Below are positions 1 to 9,758 of a stretch of 64,000 bases of DNA, piece by piece (positions within the stretch are counted from its first letter, which is position 1; the number at the start of each line of letters is the position of its first letter). The notes below the pieces were generated by a model. It worked only from the letters and a program-made list of their open reading frames with translations. It was not told where the DNA came from and made no database searches. Source of the DNA: an uncultured bacterium (GTDB lineage: Bacteria > Bacteroidota > Rhodothermia > Rhodothermales > UBA10348); contig CALSQR010000001.1 of the NCBI GenBank assembly GCA_943788505.1, forward strand, positions 372,001 to 436,000. The letters run 5' to 3'. A program made the position numbers and the translations under genes.

Positions 1-2548
1 TTTGTTTAAGCATCCCGGCGTTCAGGCGAATCGATGTATTCGTCCCGCGCAATAAGGGCACATACCAATTGACAAAACCAATCCAGCCCTTGCGTCTCTC
101 ACCGATGTCGCGGCTCGCTTCCCAATCGCCAAACCAACTGATACTTTGACCGGAAGTAGGCTTTATATCTCTTGGATTGCGAAGTAACCTCCTGCCATAA
201 AACACCGAGGGCGACAAGGACACGTACGACCTCGATTGTTGTAGTTCATTGAAATCGTCATCTAAAAACCGATCAGACCGGTAACTGATGGAGAGTTGAG
301 AGATGAGACTTGTCCTGTCTACATTCTGTTCGATCGTAACAGGCAATTGAACATATGCCGACATCGCAACACGATCACGAATAACTCGAGTAACCCCCTC
401 CTGTCCGCCTATTACAGCGTCAACAGTACTCGGTCGTCGCTCTACAGAAACGCCGGGGCGAATTGGTAGGGCAGCTGTCTGAAACCCAAATTCGCCCCAA
501 AGATGGTTTTTCTGAATGATCCCTTCCCCGTACCAAACATGTCGCTGCAAGGGGTCAGTGCCCTGAGCGGCGACCCCAATCCCGAAGCCCGATCGAGCGT
601 CATCTTCATTTTCTCTCGGACTATCTAGATACAATGTTGGATATATCATTCGAGGCGAGAGGTACTTCCAAGACCGATACCGACGTGAAGTAGCAAACGC
701 GTCATTGGATGACAGCTTATCATCTGACGAACCCAAAGCCGTTGTTTCCCAATCGATTGACCATGTTGCGTTAGCCAAATCTCTGTTGATCTCTTCGACC
801 CATGGCCCAAAAACGGAGGCGATTTTTAGGTCAAACTGCTCCCTACCATACTCCACGAATGTTACTCTGCTACCATCAGGACTAACATGTCCTTCCATAG
901 CGGCATATAGCACATTTGTTACCCGTTGGATTCGTTCAGTCTGAGCATCGAGCACATAGACGTTTAATATCCCGGTTCTATCTGAGGTGAACGACAGGTA
1001 CCTACCCGATGCGCTCCAGGATGCGTCATATATGGTACTTCCTTCAAAGCCAACCCATGGTCGAATCGTCCATTCATCATCCGCCGTATCAATCAGAAAA
1101 AGAGCCTGATGATTACCAATCTTAGCAATTACAGCTAGAGAATCGGATAACGGCCTCGGAGCCAGTGAAACAAATTCGACAGCGGGATAGCTTAAAAGCA
1201 CCTCAGCTTCATCTCTGTGTCCAAACACCACTAACTCTCTGTACGGACCATCAGAACGAAGACCAATCGTACGACCATCGGACAAACGTACAGGGTTGAA
1301 AACACCTTGCGACCCCGGTAAGCGCCGCTCCTTACCCGTACTTGGATCCAACTCCCATGATGACACCTTCCTGATCTGAGCAGACAACGGATGCTCTTCA
1401 TACCGGGAGTACAATATCTGTCCACTGGCCGATATAGAATAAACAGCATCATCCGATATCTCATTGCGTGTCAGGCGAGTACGACTCCCGTCTTCAGACG
1501 TTACGTGGAAGCCTCGCGCAAGATCGTAGCCTAAATCAAACGAAAGTACCTCAGTTTCTGAAATCCAATAGGGTCTGCGGTGTGTACGCCCTACATGGGC
1601 ATCCAACGTTAGCGAGGGGAATATCGGGCCGAGAGAGGCAACAAGAGCATTTTCTCGTACCTGAAACCACTGCCTAAAACGCTCCTCGATTAAAGCCGGT
1701 GACTCTCCAGTAGCGTGTCGCAGATTAAACCCAAAGCCAGAAATCGGTAATTGCTGCTGCCACTTTAAGGTACTTGTTACTGCATCTCGCCCATACGTGG
1801 TGACGAAAAACTGTGTGAACAAGGCCCCTCCTTTATAGAATCGATCAAAGGGTCGGGTGTAGGAAGGCGCTTCGAGAAGCTGTGTCAACGACCAATCTGC
1901 CTCTTGAATTCCCGCACGGGCCTGCATCAGGAAATAAGGATGATTTAAACGTCCTGCCCCCTTCGGAACCTGACTCTCCCTAAATACAGCCAGTCCCTCG
2001 GTGTAACCCGATGGAAAGAAAAGCCCGATAGCACGAGCGAAATCAGGGGAGAAACGACCGATTACCCCGACTAGGCTCTTGTTTGTTCTGAAAGAAGCCT
2101 GAGCGGCATGTACCAATTCATGCGTGGTAACGACTTGTACCCAGGAATCATGTCGCCTAGAAAGTCCTCTACCGCGCAGGGCGACGCCTTCTATTTCCGT
2201 TTTAAACGGAAAAGGAGAGACAAATCCATTTCCAGCATCTGATTGATTTGTCAGGACTATGTTTAGAGGAAAGTCATCCTGAACTCCCAGAAATAGTCCG
2301 GTGGCAGGTTTAGTCTCCTTTAGAACAGCAAGAATGTCTTTGGCTTGAGTTTCACGTCGCATGGGATAAATAATGCGATGTGGGCCATCCTGAGCCACAA
2401 AATACTTCTCGCCAATCGGTCTGTAGACGATGTCATACAGAGAGACAACTTGAGCACGCGCCGGAATGGCGAATAACAAACCAATCAGCACCAGGCCGGA
2501 TACTGAGCTGATAAGAGTCCGTAAAGATTGGAGTCGTCGTTTCGACAA
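1..2548 (-). CDS. Secreted MA-like metallopeptidase with TolB-like propeller, C-terminus cut by window edge
   Basis: A continuous minus-strand frame runs off the left edge, with about 849 codons visible and no stop. The proposed start is TTG at 2548, giving a basic start (MSKRRLQSLR), a hydrophobic stretch and the cleavage-like end IPARA|Q, which is a signal peptide; no ATG lies in frame nearby, so the start is uncertain. Near residue 147 is the zinc motif HELVHA (within TTHELVHAAQ), and a later Glu in GYTEGLAVF fits the third ligand of peptidase-MA-like gluzincins. The middle part has repeated sequences of the WD40-like/PD40 (TolB) kind, such as WSASGRYLSFTSDRTG and SPDGSRVTFVEYG. The last visible part has alternating residues that could form an outer-membrane barrel. 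It is probably a periplasmic or outer-membrane protein; its substrate is unknown. It lies downstream of the 102-residue membrane protein on the same strand. Confidence 0.8.
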   Translation of the reverse strand, partial: MSKRRLQSLRTLISSVSGLVLIGLLFAIPARAQVVSLYDIVYRPIGEKYFVAQDGPHRIIYPMRRETQAKDILAVLKETKPATGLFLGVQDDFPLNIVLTNQSDAGNGFVSPFPFKTEIEGVALRGRGLSRRHDSWVQVVTTHELVHAAQASFRTNKSLVGVIGRFSPDFARAIGLFFPSGYTEGLAVFRESQVPKGAGRLNHPYFLMQARAGIQEADWSLTQLLEAPSYTRPFDRFYKGGALFTQFFVTTYGRDAVTSTLKWQQQLPISGFGFNLRHATGESPALIEERFRQWFQVRENALVASLGPIFPSLTLDAHVGRTHRRPYWISETEVLSFDLGYDLARGFHVTSEDGSRTRLTRNEISDDAVYSISASGQILYSRYEEHPLSAQIRKVSSWELDPSTGKERRLPGSQGVFNPVRLSDGRTIGLRSDGPYRELVVFGHRDEAEVLLSYPAVEFVSLAPRPLSDSLAVIAKIGNHQALFLIDTADDEWTIRPWVGFEGSTIYDASWSASGRYLSFTSDRTGILNVYVLDAQTERIQRVTNVLYAAMEGHVSPDGSRVTFVEYGREQFDLKIASVFGPWVEEINRDLANATWSIDWETTALGSSDDKLSSNDAFATSRRYRSWKYLSPRMIYPTLYLDSPRENEDDARSGFGIGVAAQGTDPLQRHVWYGEGIIQKNHLWGEFGFQTAALPIRPGVSVERRPSTVDAVIGGQEGVTRVIRDRVAMSAYVQLPVTIEQNVDRTSLISQLSISYRSDRFLDDDFNELQQSRSYVSLSPSVFYGRRLLRNPRDIKPTSGQSISWFGDWEASRDIGERRKGWIGFVNWYVPLLRGTNTSIRLNAGMLKQ

Positions 2549-2665
2549 AGGAATACTGCGGTTGAAATGGACATCAACAGGTGCGTAGGTAAAGATACGC
2601 AGTTCCTGATTGCGCGCGACACTAACCTTTATATACGAACCCTTTTCCCTTGGATTTAGCCGTTG

Positions 2666-2974
2666 CTAGTCACTCGATGATGATCTCGGCGGCTTCTCGT
2701 CTTGGCGAGGCACAGGGGCGGATGCTGGCTGTCGAATGGATGCCAAGCCGGCCATCGCAGCCATAAAGGCCAGAGCAATTCCAACAGACCACAAGAGTGT
2801 TGGGCTAAACCAGCTCAACCATGTATCCCAAACAAACGGCCAGTTCGTTCCGTCCACAGAATGGAATACATCTCCGGGATTGTCCCACCATTGCATCACT
2901 GTGACCACAGAACTCACCATAATGGCGATGACAAGGCCGATTCGGCCCGCAATACGCAGTCTTTGTCTAAACAT
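2666..2974 (-). CDS. Small membrane protein with two membrane segments
   Basis: This 102-residue protein has a basic N-terminus (MFRQRLRIAGR) and a first hydrophobic segment at about residues 12-28. A tryptophan-rich loop (WWDNPGDVF, WPFVWDTWLSWF) follows, then a second hydrophobic segment at about 60-82, and a polar tail rich in Pro and Ser. I do not recognise the family. It begins 26 bases after the SulP transporter stop on the same strand, so the two are probably cotranscribed. A role beside the transporter is possible but is only inferred from position. Confidence 0.6.
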   Translation of the reverse strand: MFRQRLRIAGRIGLVIAIMVSSVVTVMQWWDNPGDVFHSVDGTNWPFVWDTWLSWFSPTLLWSVGIALAFMAAMAGLASIRQPASAPVPRQDEKPPRSSSSD

Positions 2975-3000
2975 CTGACGTCACAGCTTCTAATTGATAG

Positions 3001-4677
3001 CTATGAATCTAGCAAATCATCAGCAATGTGCCATTCCAAGTCTTCGATTACGCTCAGTTCAACAATATTCTCAGCTCGACCAAGAAGAGCTTGGCAATCT
3101 TTGCTAAGGTTTAGTAGATGGAGTTTTTTTCCGTACTGATTATATCGCTCGGTAATGTTCTGCAACGCTTCAATGCCGGAGTGATCCCACACCCTGGCCT
3201 GTTCAAAATCAATGACGACGTGTTCCTTGTCCTTCTTGAAATTGAACAGATTCTTGAATGACGTAACTGATCCAAAAAAGAGAGGACCTTCAAGATTGTA
3301 GTGCGTGCGCCCCTCCCTGTTCTTACGTACGGCATGCATCACTTTCCCATGCTCCCAGGCAAAGACAAGAGCTGATACGATGATTCCGACTAACACAGCA
3401 ATAGCGAGATCGGCTACGACCGTCACCACGGACACAATAACGATTACTACCACATCAGAGACAGGAATCTTATTAATCAGTCGAAGGCTCGACCATTCAA
3501 ACGTGCCGATGACCACCATAAACATGACGCCAACGAGGGCGGCTAACGGGATCATTTCAATCAAGGAGGCTCCAAATAGGAGGAAACCCAACAAAGCCAG
3601 TGCGGCGGTGATACCAGAAAGACGTCCTCTACCACCCCCTCGAATGTTGATCATGCTCTGCCCGATCATGGCACAACCACCCATTCCTCCGAAAAAACCG
3701 TTCACGATGTTTGCCACACCCTGACCGATACACTCCTTGTTGCCTCGTCCGCGTGTCTCTGTGAGCTCATCAACCAGTGTCAGAGTCATGAGGGATTCAA
3801 TAAGACCAACGGCTGCTGCCAGGAACGAGTAGGGTAGAATCGTTTGAAACGCCTCTAGTGAGAAAGGTATCTTCGGGAGATTAAATGCTGGTAAGCCAGC
3901 GGCAATCGTTGTGATACTAGAGTTTCCGTCTTGTACAAAATCCAAAACGGTTCTGACCAGTCCAGGATTAGACACGTTTAGCAGGCCTCCAAGAAGTGTT
4001 ACTACCACGATGCCAACGAGCGTTGCTGGAACTGCTTTTGTCAATTTGGGCAAATAGATGGAGATGAGCATGGTCAATAAGATCATGCCTACCATCACCG
4101 CCAGAGGGCCCATGGACATCAACTCCCCGCCCACTTTGAATTGATCAAACTGTGCTTTGAAGATGATGATGGCCAAGCCATTAACGAACCCAAGCATAAC
4201 GGGGTGGGGAACGAGTCGGATGAACTTGCCCAAGCGTAAGACCCCAAACATCACCTGAATAAGACCCATCAGAATTACGGCAGCAAACAGGTAGCCGAGC
4301 GAGCTCTGGACAATCATGTCGGCCGTCATTCCGGCAGTTTGGCCTGCTTCCACGATTTTAGCTACCAATGGCGCAAAGATGACGGCTACAGCGCCTGTTG
4401 CTCCCGAAATCATTCCTGGGCGTCCACCGATGATGGCTGTAATAAGCCCCATCATAAAAGCTGCGTACAATCCTACCTTAGGATCAACACCTGCTACGAA
4501 AGCAAAGGCAATCGCTTCTGGCACGAGCGCCAGCGAAACAGTGAGTCCTGACAGGAGATCATTCTTGATGTTCGCCGGTCGCTGAATAATTAGCTGGACC
4601 AAACGATTTCGAACTGAATGCTGCGCTGCAGAATGTTTTGTATCAGGCATGGACGGGACTCTCGAACGGAATGACAT
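3001..4677 (-). CDS. SulP family anion transporter with STAS domain
   Basis: A SulP/SLC26-type inner-membrane permease for sulfate, bicarbonate or a similar anion. From the chosen ATG it has about 558 residues, normal for the family. The first membrane segments carry the family signature (LSGLTVSLALVPEAIAFAF, then GLYAAFMMGLITAIIGGRPG, with SGATGAVAV). About ten hydrophobic segments follow. The C-terminus is a cytoplasmic STAS domain with WDHSGIEAL, which keeps the Ser of the usual phosphorylation loop. The frame stays open to 4788, but a terminator-like hairpin and T-tract end one base before the ATG at 4677; the next ATG is at 4650. Either is a better start than 4788, because the upstream residues lie in the hairpin and look unlike SulP. 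The substrate cannot be read from sequence. The 102-residue membrane protein follows. Confidence 0.9.
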   Translation of the reverse strand: MSFRSRVPSMPDTKHSAAQHSVRNRLVQLIIQRPANIKNDLLSGLTVSLALVPEAIAFAFVAGVDPKVGLYAAFMMGLITAIIGGRPGMISGATGAVAVIFAPLVAKIVEAGQTAGMTADMIVQSSLGYLFAAVILMGLIQVMFGVLRLGKFIRLVPHPVMLGFVNGLAIIIFKAQFDQFKVGGELMSMGPLAVMVGMILLTMLISIYLPKLTKAVPATLVGIVVVTLLGGLLNVSNPGLVRTVLDFVQDGNSSITTIAAGLPAFNLPKIPFSLEAFQTILPYSFLAAAVGLIESLMTLTLVDELTETRGRGNKECIGQGVANIVNGFFGGMGGCAMIGQSMINIRGGGRGRLSGITAALALLGFLLFGASLIEMIPLAALVGVMFMVVIGTFEWSSLRLINKIPVSDVVVIVIVSVVTVVADLAIAVLVGIIVSALVFAWEHGKVMHAVRKNREGRTHYNLEGPLFFGSVTSFKNLFNFKKDKEHVVIDFEQARVWDHSGIEALQNITERYNQYGKKLHLLNLSKDCQALLGRAENIVELSVIEDLEWHIADDLLDS

Positions 4678-4714
4678 AAAAAAAGTCAGAAACGATCTGA
4701 TGCCGTTTCTGACA
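4678..4714 (-). terminator. Intrinsic terminator or attenuator directly before the SulP start
   Basis: On the minus strand a perfect 10-bp stem (GTCAGAAACG and CGTTTCTGAC) encloses a 9-base loop and is followed by eight T residues, then immediately by the ATG at 4677. This is a textbook intrinsic terminator. It could end the DUF885 transcript, which stops about 350 bases upstream. Its position against the SulP start codon leaves no room for a promoter after it, so it more likely acts on SulP expression as an attenuator. The role is inferred; the hairpin is seen directly. Confidence 0.8.
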
Positions 4715-5065
4715 AACACTGGCCCTGGCGCGCGTACCACTATCTGGGTCCATTGAACTCGCCAAAATACCGCTTTTCGAGCCCGCATAATCTTTTGGGG
4801 CTTGAATTTACTGGTAATGGAAGCGCTTCGAGCCTCGCTCTTCCTATCGGTCCGGTATGAACGGCCCGCTAAGCCCTATGGTAATGTAATGGAGTGCCCT
4901 CCGCCCGATGGCCTGCCCTTCGCCCCCTTAGACGCATTTGTTGTACGTTTGTACGACGAGTATGCCTAAGGCAAAAGGATGAACCGGAGCCTATTTCACA
5001 GCGGCACCTCCGAGTATCTCTCCTGGGCGCTCGTCGATGGGCATGCTCTGGTTCTTCAAAGGAAA
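4715..5065 (-). other. Gene-free leader between DUF885 and SulP, candidate regulatory RNA
   Basis: About 350 bases lie between the DUF885 stop and the terminator hairpin. Short coding frames exist on both strands, but none looks like a protein family. The stretch has local inverted repeats, for example GCCTTAGGC and a GTAC-bounded repeat near 4945. I compared it by eye with common riboswitches, RNase P RNA, SRP RNA and tmRNA and did not recognise any. It may be the 5' leader of SulP, a small RNA ended by the hairpin, or simply the tail of the DUF885 transcript. Confidence 0.35.
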
Positions 5066-6829
5066 CTACTCGTTCATAAATCGCCACGTCGTACTGAAGT
5101 CGCGCGTCAGGACTTGTCCAGTCAAACGGGCTCTGACCATTTCCACCGGCATACGACCTCCTTTCATTACGGCATCATGAAACTCGAGGGTCGTCATCTG
5201 ACCAGAATCAACGACTTCCTTGTACAGCTCCCTAAACTGGATGCCTCCCATCATATAAGCGACCTGATAGAGCGGCGAATAGCCTCCTTGGAAGGATCGA
5301 CGCACTTCCGCCTCGGCGTTTGCCCGTTCGTGACCAACTCGGTCTACTAGAAAGTCCACAGCTTCTTGCGGCGTCATGCGCTCGAGATGGAAACTAAGAG
5401 AGAAGATGATGCGAGCTGCACGGTGCATGCGCCAGAACAGCATTCCAATTCTGTCTTCGGGCCCACGAGGAAAATCTGCGTCCCACAACACCATTTCCCA
5501 GTATAGAGCCCATCCTTCCCCCCAGAAAGGGGTACTGAAAATTCCACGGTGGTCATTATAACGACTCGTCATGAATCCCTGCAGATGGTGACCTGGGATG
5601 AGCTCATGATGTACAGTCGCCCTGTTGAAATGCGGATTATTGCCCCGCATACTCATCAGTTTCTCGTCATGCGTCATTTCGTTGGTCGGATACGAAATCC
5701 AGATGGTCTCTCCTCCCAGGAAAAAGGGCGAAACACGCTGCCGTTCGGGGGAAATCATTGTCATGCGCCATACTTCTTCGGCTAGAGAAGGCAGCGTAAT
5801 CCAATCATGGTCCTTGATGAACTCAACGGATTGCCTCTCCAGGTCGACTACGACGCCTGGTTTCTCACCCGGATCGACCGCCAGGTTTTTAACTGCCTCT
5901 TGCGCCGCTTTCCAGTCATCCCCGTATCCCATCTCGCGAGATGCCTCAATAAGTGCGTCCTCCATCCATGAAAACTCGGCTTCTGCAATCGCAATCAACT
6001 CGTCAGCCGTATATGGAATCATTTCATGTTGGAGATGGGCACGAAGGCCGTCCTCACCAATCGGATTACCCACAACGGGGCCATTCTCTAGATCGCCGAG
6101 ATAAGCCTTTTCGATCGCCGCAGCATGAGTAGTCATGGCAGCGGTGAGTCGCTCGTATGGTGCTGGAACCCACCAACTGAAAAGCGGATCGTACCCATTG
6201 AAATACGCAAACCAACCATCGAGAATACGACCCATTGTGCGAAGGTATTCTGCAGCACGGAATGCGCTGACTGGCTCTATGTCATTGGTGCCGTTATTGT
6301 TAACGAGATCTGCTGCCAGCGTTTCTGCCTTTTTGGCCACGTCGTTTAAGAGATCCGCCGTGATTCGGGCATCGATTGGTAACCTGTCCCTGCGAGCTTC
6401 CTGTAATTCTTCTAGGCTCCGGATATACGGGATTAACGGGCGCATTGTATCAACCGATTCCTCTTCAAGACGAAGCTCCTCACGCTGGAACTGAATGTCG
6501 TTGCGTAGCAATACATAGTCGACCCGGCCCTCGTGATTCAGTCCATCAAAATTGAGGTCCTTCAGCGCGCCCAGCCACTCGTCATAAAACGCGCGCATGC
6601 GCTCACGTGTTACCGGTGAGAGAGGGACATCGTATCTCCGGCTCAATGCCGACCTGTCTTCTCTGTAGCGAATTACGCCAACTCGCAGGTGACTCTGCCC
6701 TTGATCGAAAGCAACGAGACTGGCGAGGTCAGGCGTCGTGTCAAGACCGGGATCCTGGGCTTTGGACGGATCGGCAAGAAGTAACCATGACACAAGGACA
6801 AGCAGATGACGGCAGCGAAATGAGGACAT
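5066..6829 (-). CDS. DUF885 family secreted hydrolase (zinc peptidase-like)
   Basis: A 587-residue exported protein of the DUF885 family, which is related to metallocarboxypeptidases. The N-terminus is a signal peptide (LLVLVSWLLLADPSKAQ, cleavage near residue 25). The zinc motif HHELIPGHHLQ lies at residues 407-417 and is followed by the family's WGEGWALYWE segment, whose Glu is a likely zinc ligand. Length and motif order match the family. The sequence ends with TTWRFMNE and a TAG stop. It stands alone on the minus strand between SulP and the GDCCVxC gene. A peptidase or amidase role in the periplasm is likely; the substrate is unknown. Confidence 0.9.
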   Translation of the reverse strand: MSSFRCRHLLVLVSWLLLADPSKAQDPGLDTTPDLASLVAFDQGQSHLRVGVIRYREDRSALSRRYDVPLSPVTRERMRAFYDEWLGALKDLNFDGLNHEGRVDYVLLRNDIQFQREELRLEEESVDTMRPLIPYIRSLEELQEARRDRLPIDARITADLLNDVAKKAETLAADLVNNNGTNDIEPVSAFRAAEYLRTMGRILDGWFAYFNGYDPLFSWWVPAPYERLTAAMTTHAAAIEKAYLGDLENGPVVGNPIGEDGLRAHLQHEMIPYTADELIAIAEAEFSWMEDALIEASREMGYGDDWKAAQEAVKNLAVDPGEKPGVVVDLERQSVEFIKDHDWITLPSLAEEVWRMTMISPERQRVSPFFLGGETIWISYPTNEMTHDEKLMSMRGNNPHFNRATVHHELIPGHHLQGFMTSRYNDHRGIFSTPFWGEGWALYWEMVLWDADFPRGPEDRIGMLFWRMHRAARIIFSLSFHLERMTPQEAVDFLVDRVGHERANAEAEVRRSFQGGYSPLYQVAYMMGGIQFRELYKEVVDSGQMTTLEFHDAVMKGGRMPVEMVRARLTGQVLTRDFSTTWRFMNE

Positions 6830-7017
6830 GGGGCGATGGGGTTTCTTTGGGCTAGCGGTCGGAATATGCGCGCAGCCTCAAATGACTACTGAAACGTTGA
6901 TATCGGCCCCAAACGAATTAGTGTCTGTTTGCCGGATCCCTAAGGTAGCCCAGCATGGCCACGGTAGCCTCTCAATGTAGACCAATAATTGGTCAGAGAA
7001 GCAGTCTGGACGAAGCA

Positions 7018-7233
7018 TCAACAGCAATTTGAGCCGTCTTCCTGAATCGGTGGACAAGGGACATCGCCGTACGAGCAGAACACACAACATTCCCCCGTTT
7101 TCGGTTTGAGAATAGTCTTGCAGTTTCGGCATTCATAGAAGTACGTACAAGCATTTGTTGGCATGGTCTCTTTCGAGACATGACTGCATGATGGGCACGT
7201 GAGCGTGCTGACTAGAAGGACTTCTGGACTCAT
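7018..7233 (-). CDS. GDCCVxC domain small cysteine-rich protein
   Basis: A 71-residue protein starting at ATG 7233. It has the signature order of the GDCCVxC family: STLTCPSC near residue 9, ETMPTNAC, FYECRNC, then GECCVFCSYGDVPCPPIQ. The cysteine pairs suggest metal binding. In some relatives one signature cysteine is selenocysteine; here all are cysteine, and the usual Asp of GDCC is Glu. The start lies 26 bases after the repaired stop of the choice-of-anchor B gene, so the two may share a transcript. Without repair of that gene's frameshift the two would read as one 882-residue fusion, which I regard as an artefact because this protein is a complete family member with its own start. The function is not established; metal or redox handling is inferred from the cysteines. 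Confidence 0.85.
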   Translation of the reverse strand: MSPEVLLVSTLTCPSCSHVSKETMPTNACTYFYECRNCKTILKPKTGECCVFCSYGDVPCPPIQEDGSNCC

Positions 7234-7259
7234 TATTATCGCGCTGTTGTTAGCTCGAT

Positions 7260-9666
7260 CTACGATTCCTTCTTTTTGCTCCGCAGAAAGAACACGCCTT
7301 CGCGCAGACTGGTGATCATTACCGTACCACTCTCGAAAAAACGGATACGTGCTCCACGCACCACTAAATCCCGGACCATCCATTGTCGGAGACGTGTCGA
7401 ACGATCCAATCTCAACAGGATTCTCTGGATCCGATATATCCAACACATGCAAACCGTATCGGTAATTCGCCTGATACACGCGATCACCCTTTATGTATAG
7501 GTTATGCGCGCTCGCCGGCATCGAACCCATGAACTCATTGATAAGGATCGGATCTTCAAGATCGGTCAAATCCCAAACGAGCGTACGCGTCGTTGCTACG
7601 TTGCCGCGCACTACGTCGGATTCGTCATCTTGATAGAAGTAGTGTTGGTCGTCCGTCAACCATCCTTGATGGATATAGGCTGCGTTAGGTGAAGACGCGG
7701 TCGAGATAGACACGGGATTAGCTTTGTCCGTCACATCCATGATTTCAAAATAGGCGCCATTCGAGTTCAGGCACAGTTCCCGTCCCGAATACCGCTGATC
7801 AGGGCCGCTGTACGTAACACATTGTGAATCGTGCGTACCTCGTTCGCCTCCTTTTGAACAACCTACAAAGGTGGGGTTCAATGGATCATTGATGTCCATC
7901 ATATACAACCCACCTCCACACGTAGGGCCATCGACGGTATACGCGAAACCGCTTTCCTCGTTGATAATCACATTATGTGAGCTAGCAATGTCCGTGTAAT
8001 GGAGGTCAGGCTCGAAGAGAGCCGGAGGGTTTTCAACATCACGTAACCGTGTCAGATCGAACACTTGCATTCCATGATCTCCAGCACCGTCTGCAACGAT
8101 ATAGGCATAGCCTTTATACGTCTTGATGTCGCGCCAAAGCTGCGAAGGAGGCGTTCCCCAGGGCTTCGGAAGGTCACCAATCAATACGGGATTCGTCGGA
8201 TCTGTGACGTCGATAAAGCTAGTACCATCATTGCGGCCCACAAGGGCGTATTCGCGATCCGTTTCAGGATCCGTCCAACCCCAGTTGTCATTTGTACGAA
8301 CTCCTCGAGAGCTTTCACCGGCGCGAAGTATCGTGTTGGGAACGAAGGAGAGAAGTTCGACATCGTCGCAGTCGAACGGACCAATCTTGCCGTCAATACA
8401 CTCACGCTCCTCTCCGCTCATTTCAGCAAGTCCATCTGGCAAACTAAAGAGACGCTGCCCATCTGGCGTCGCAGAAGAATACGCGACTAGCGCACCAGAC
8501 TGATGATGCATGCCTGGCGAAGAAACAACGATCATGTCGCCATCCGCATAAATAGCATTGCCAAACCAGTCTCGTTCAACCGTGTTTTCAAGTTGAATTC
8601 TGCGGGGGGTGTCGCTCATTAGGCCGTCATCGTTGAAGTCGTAGACGTACGTAGATCCGATTTCGTTATCCCTTTGAGCAGGCGCTCCGATCCAAACGGC
8701 ACTGTCCGCATGCGCAATACCACTTCCGAATCGATCGCCTACTTCCCCATCAGTTAGACGGATGGTCCTCTTCGGCGCCCAAGACCCGTCGGTTTGCCAT
8801 TCATAAGCGTAAACGACGCCTCTGCTACGATTAGAGCCGGGTGCACCTACGAGCAACTCAGTGCCGCGCATCGAAAGAGTACTTCCAAATGCAGCTGCCG
8901 ACTCTGTAAATGAGGGTAGCATGCCAGTTTCACTCCAAAGGCCATCCACTAGTTGATACTGGGCCACATGACCCACAGCTTCTAGACCAACTGAGTTATC
9001 GTTCCAAGCCGGCGCACCAATCAATACAAGGCCATCATGAAGAAGAATCGTTTGCCCAAAACGGTCTCCCGACATGGTTGCAGAAGATTTGATAACCGAA
9101 TGCTCTCCCCAAGAGCCGTCCGAAGACCGGTGATAGACATACACCACACCTTCAGGTGCTTCAGGCATCTCTTCCTCCCCACGACTGCGCTGAGGAATTT
9201 CGCCGGGGTTACCGATAAGCAACCAATCACCTTGAAGGGCTAGTGTCAAACCGAAGTCCGTACCACAATAGCCATATTGCTGGCATCCAGGATCAAGCCC
9301 TTCCGTTCCATTACCGACAATCGTTCCAGCATGGGCCCATTCGTTATCGACTTTCTCGTAAATATGTACAGGACCATTTTTCTGAGCGGCAAGCAATGTA
9401 TTTCCGTCTCTCGCTAAGACAGAGCCAAAACCATCTTCAGGAGCGGCTTCGGGAGCCGTCAAACGTTGGGTTTCAGACCAACCGGCTTCCGTGTGCTCAT
9501 AGACATAAATCGAGCCTTCACGGAAAGAAGTATTTGGCTCTCCAACAATAAGTTCATTGCCAGAAAGAACAACCGCTGTTCCGAACGAGCCAGACTGTGC
9601 ACTTACTACTTGGGGCGCAATGCCAAGTAATGCAAGAATAGAGAAGAGTAAGGTTTTGGTACGCAT
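7260..9666 (-). CDS. Choice-of-anchor B family protein, interrupted by a frameshift
   Basis: A secreted surface protein of about 800 residues. The signal peptide is followed by FG-GAP-like repeats over roughly residues 25-400 (FGSVLARDGNTLLAA, FGQTILLHDGLVLIGAP, FGSGIAHADSAVWIGAP). A choice-of-anchor B domain follows with LVIVD-type repeats (TSFIDVTDPTNPVLIGDL, LHVLDISDPENPVEIGSF). The reading frame breaks at a run of six A (T on the coding strand) at 7336-7341. Removing one base restores the normal family ending ESGTVMITSLREGVFFLRS and a TAG at 7260. With the base present the frame runs on into the GDCCVxC gene. The protein probably sits on the cell surface. The break may be real or a homopolymer error. 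Confidence 0.85.
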
Positions 9667-9758
9667 GACGATTTGGGGTTTGGGTGGTTCTCCAAAATCG
9701 GGGCGAGTTGGTGGGAAGTCAACACTGTCCGAAATGTATTAAGGTCGGAATGGACCAT

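Noticed and set aside
3305-3724. Plus-strand frame of 139 codons antisense to SulP
   Set aside because: It is a shadow of the SulP gene; its Thr/Ile/Pro-rich text has no domain.
4715-5065. tmRNA, RNase P RNA, SRP RNA or a known riboswitch in the SulP leader
   Set aside because: I could not find the core sequences of any of these classes; kept as an unexplained leader.
4869-5087. Minus-strand frame of 72 codons overlapping the DUF885 end
   Set aside because: It has biased Arg-rich text, overlaps a real gene in another frame and matches no family I recognise.
7018-9666. One 882-residue fusion of choice-of-anchor B and GDCCVxC domains
   Set aside because: The GDCCVxC part is a full family member with its own ATG, and removal of one base in a homopolymer gives the usual ending of the upstream protein.
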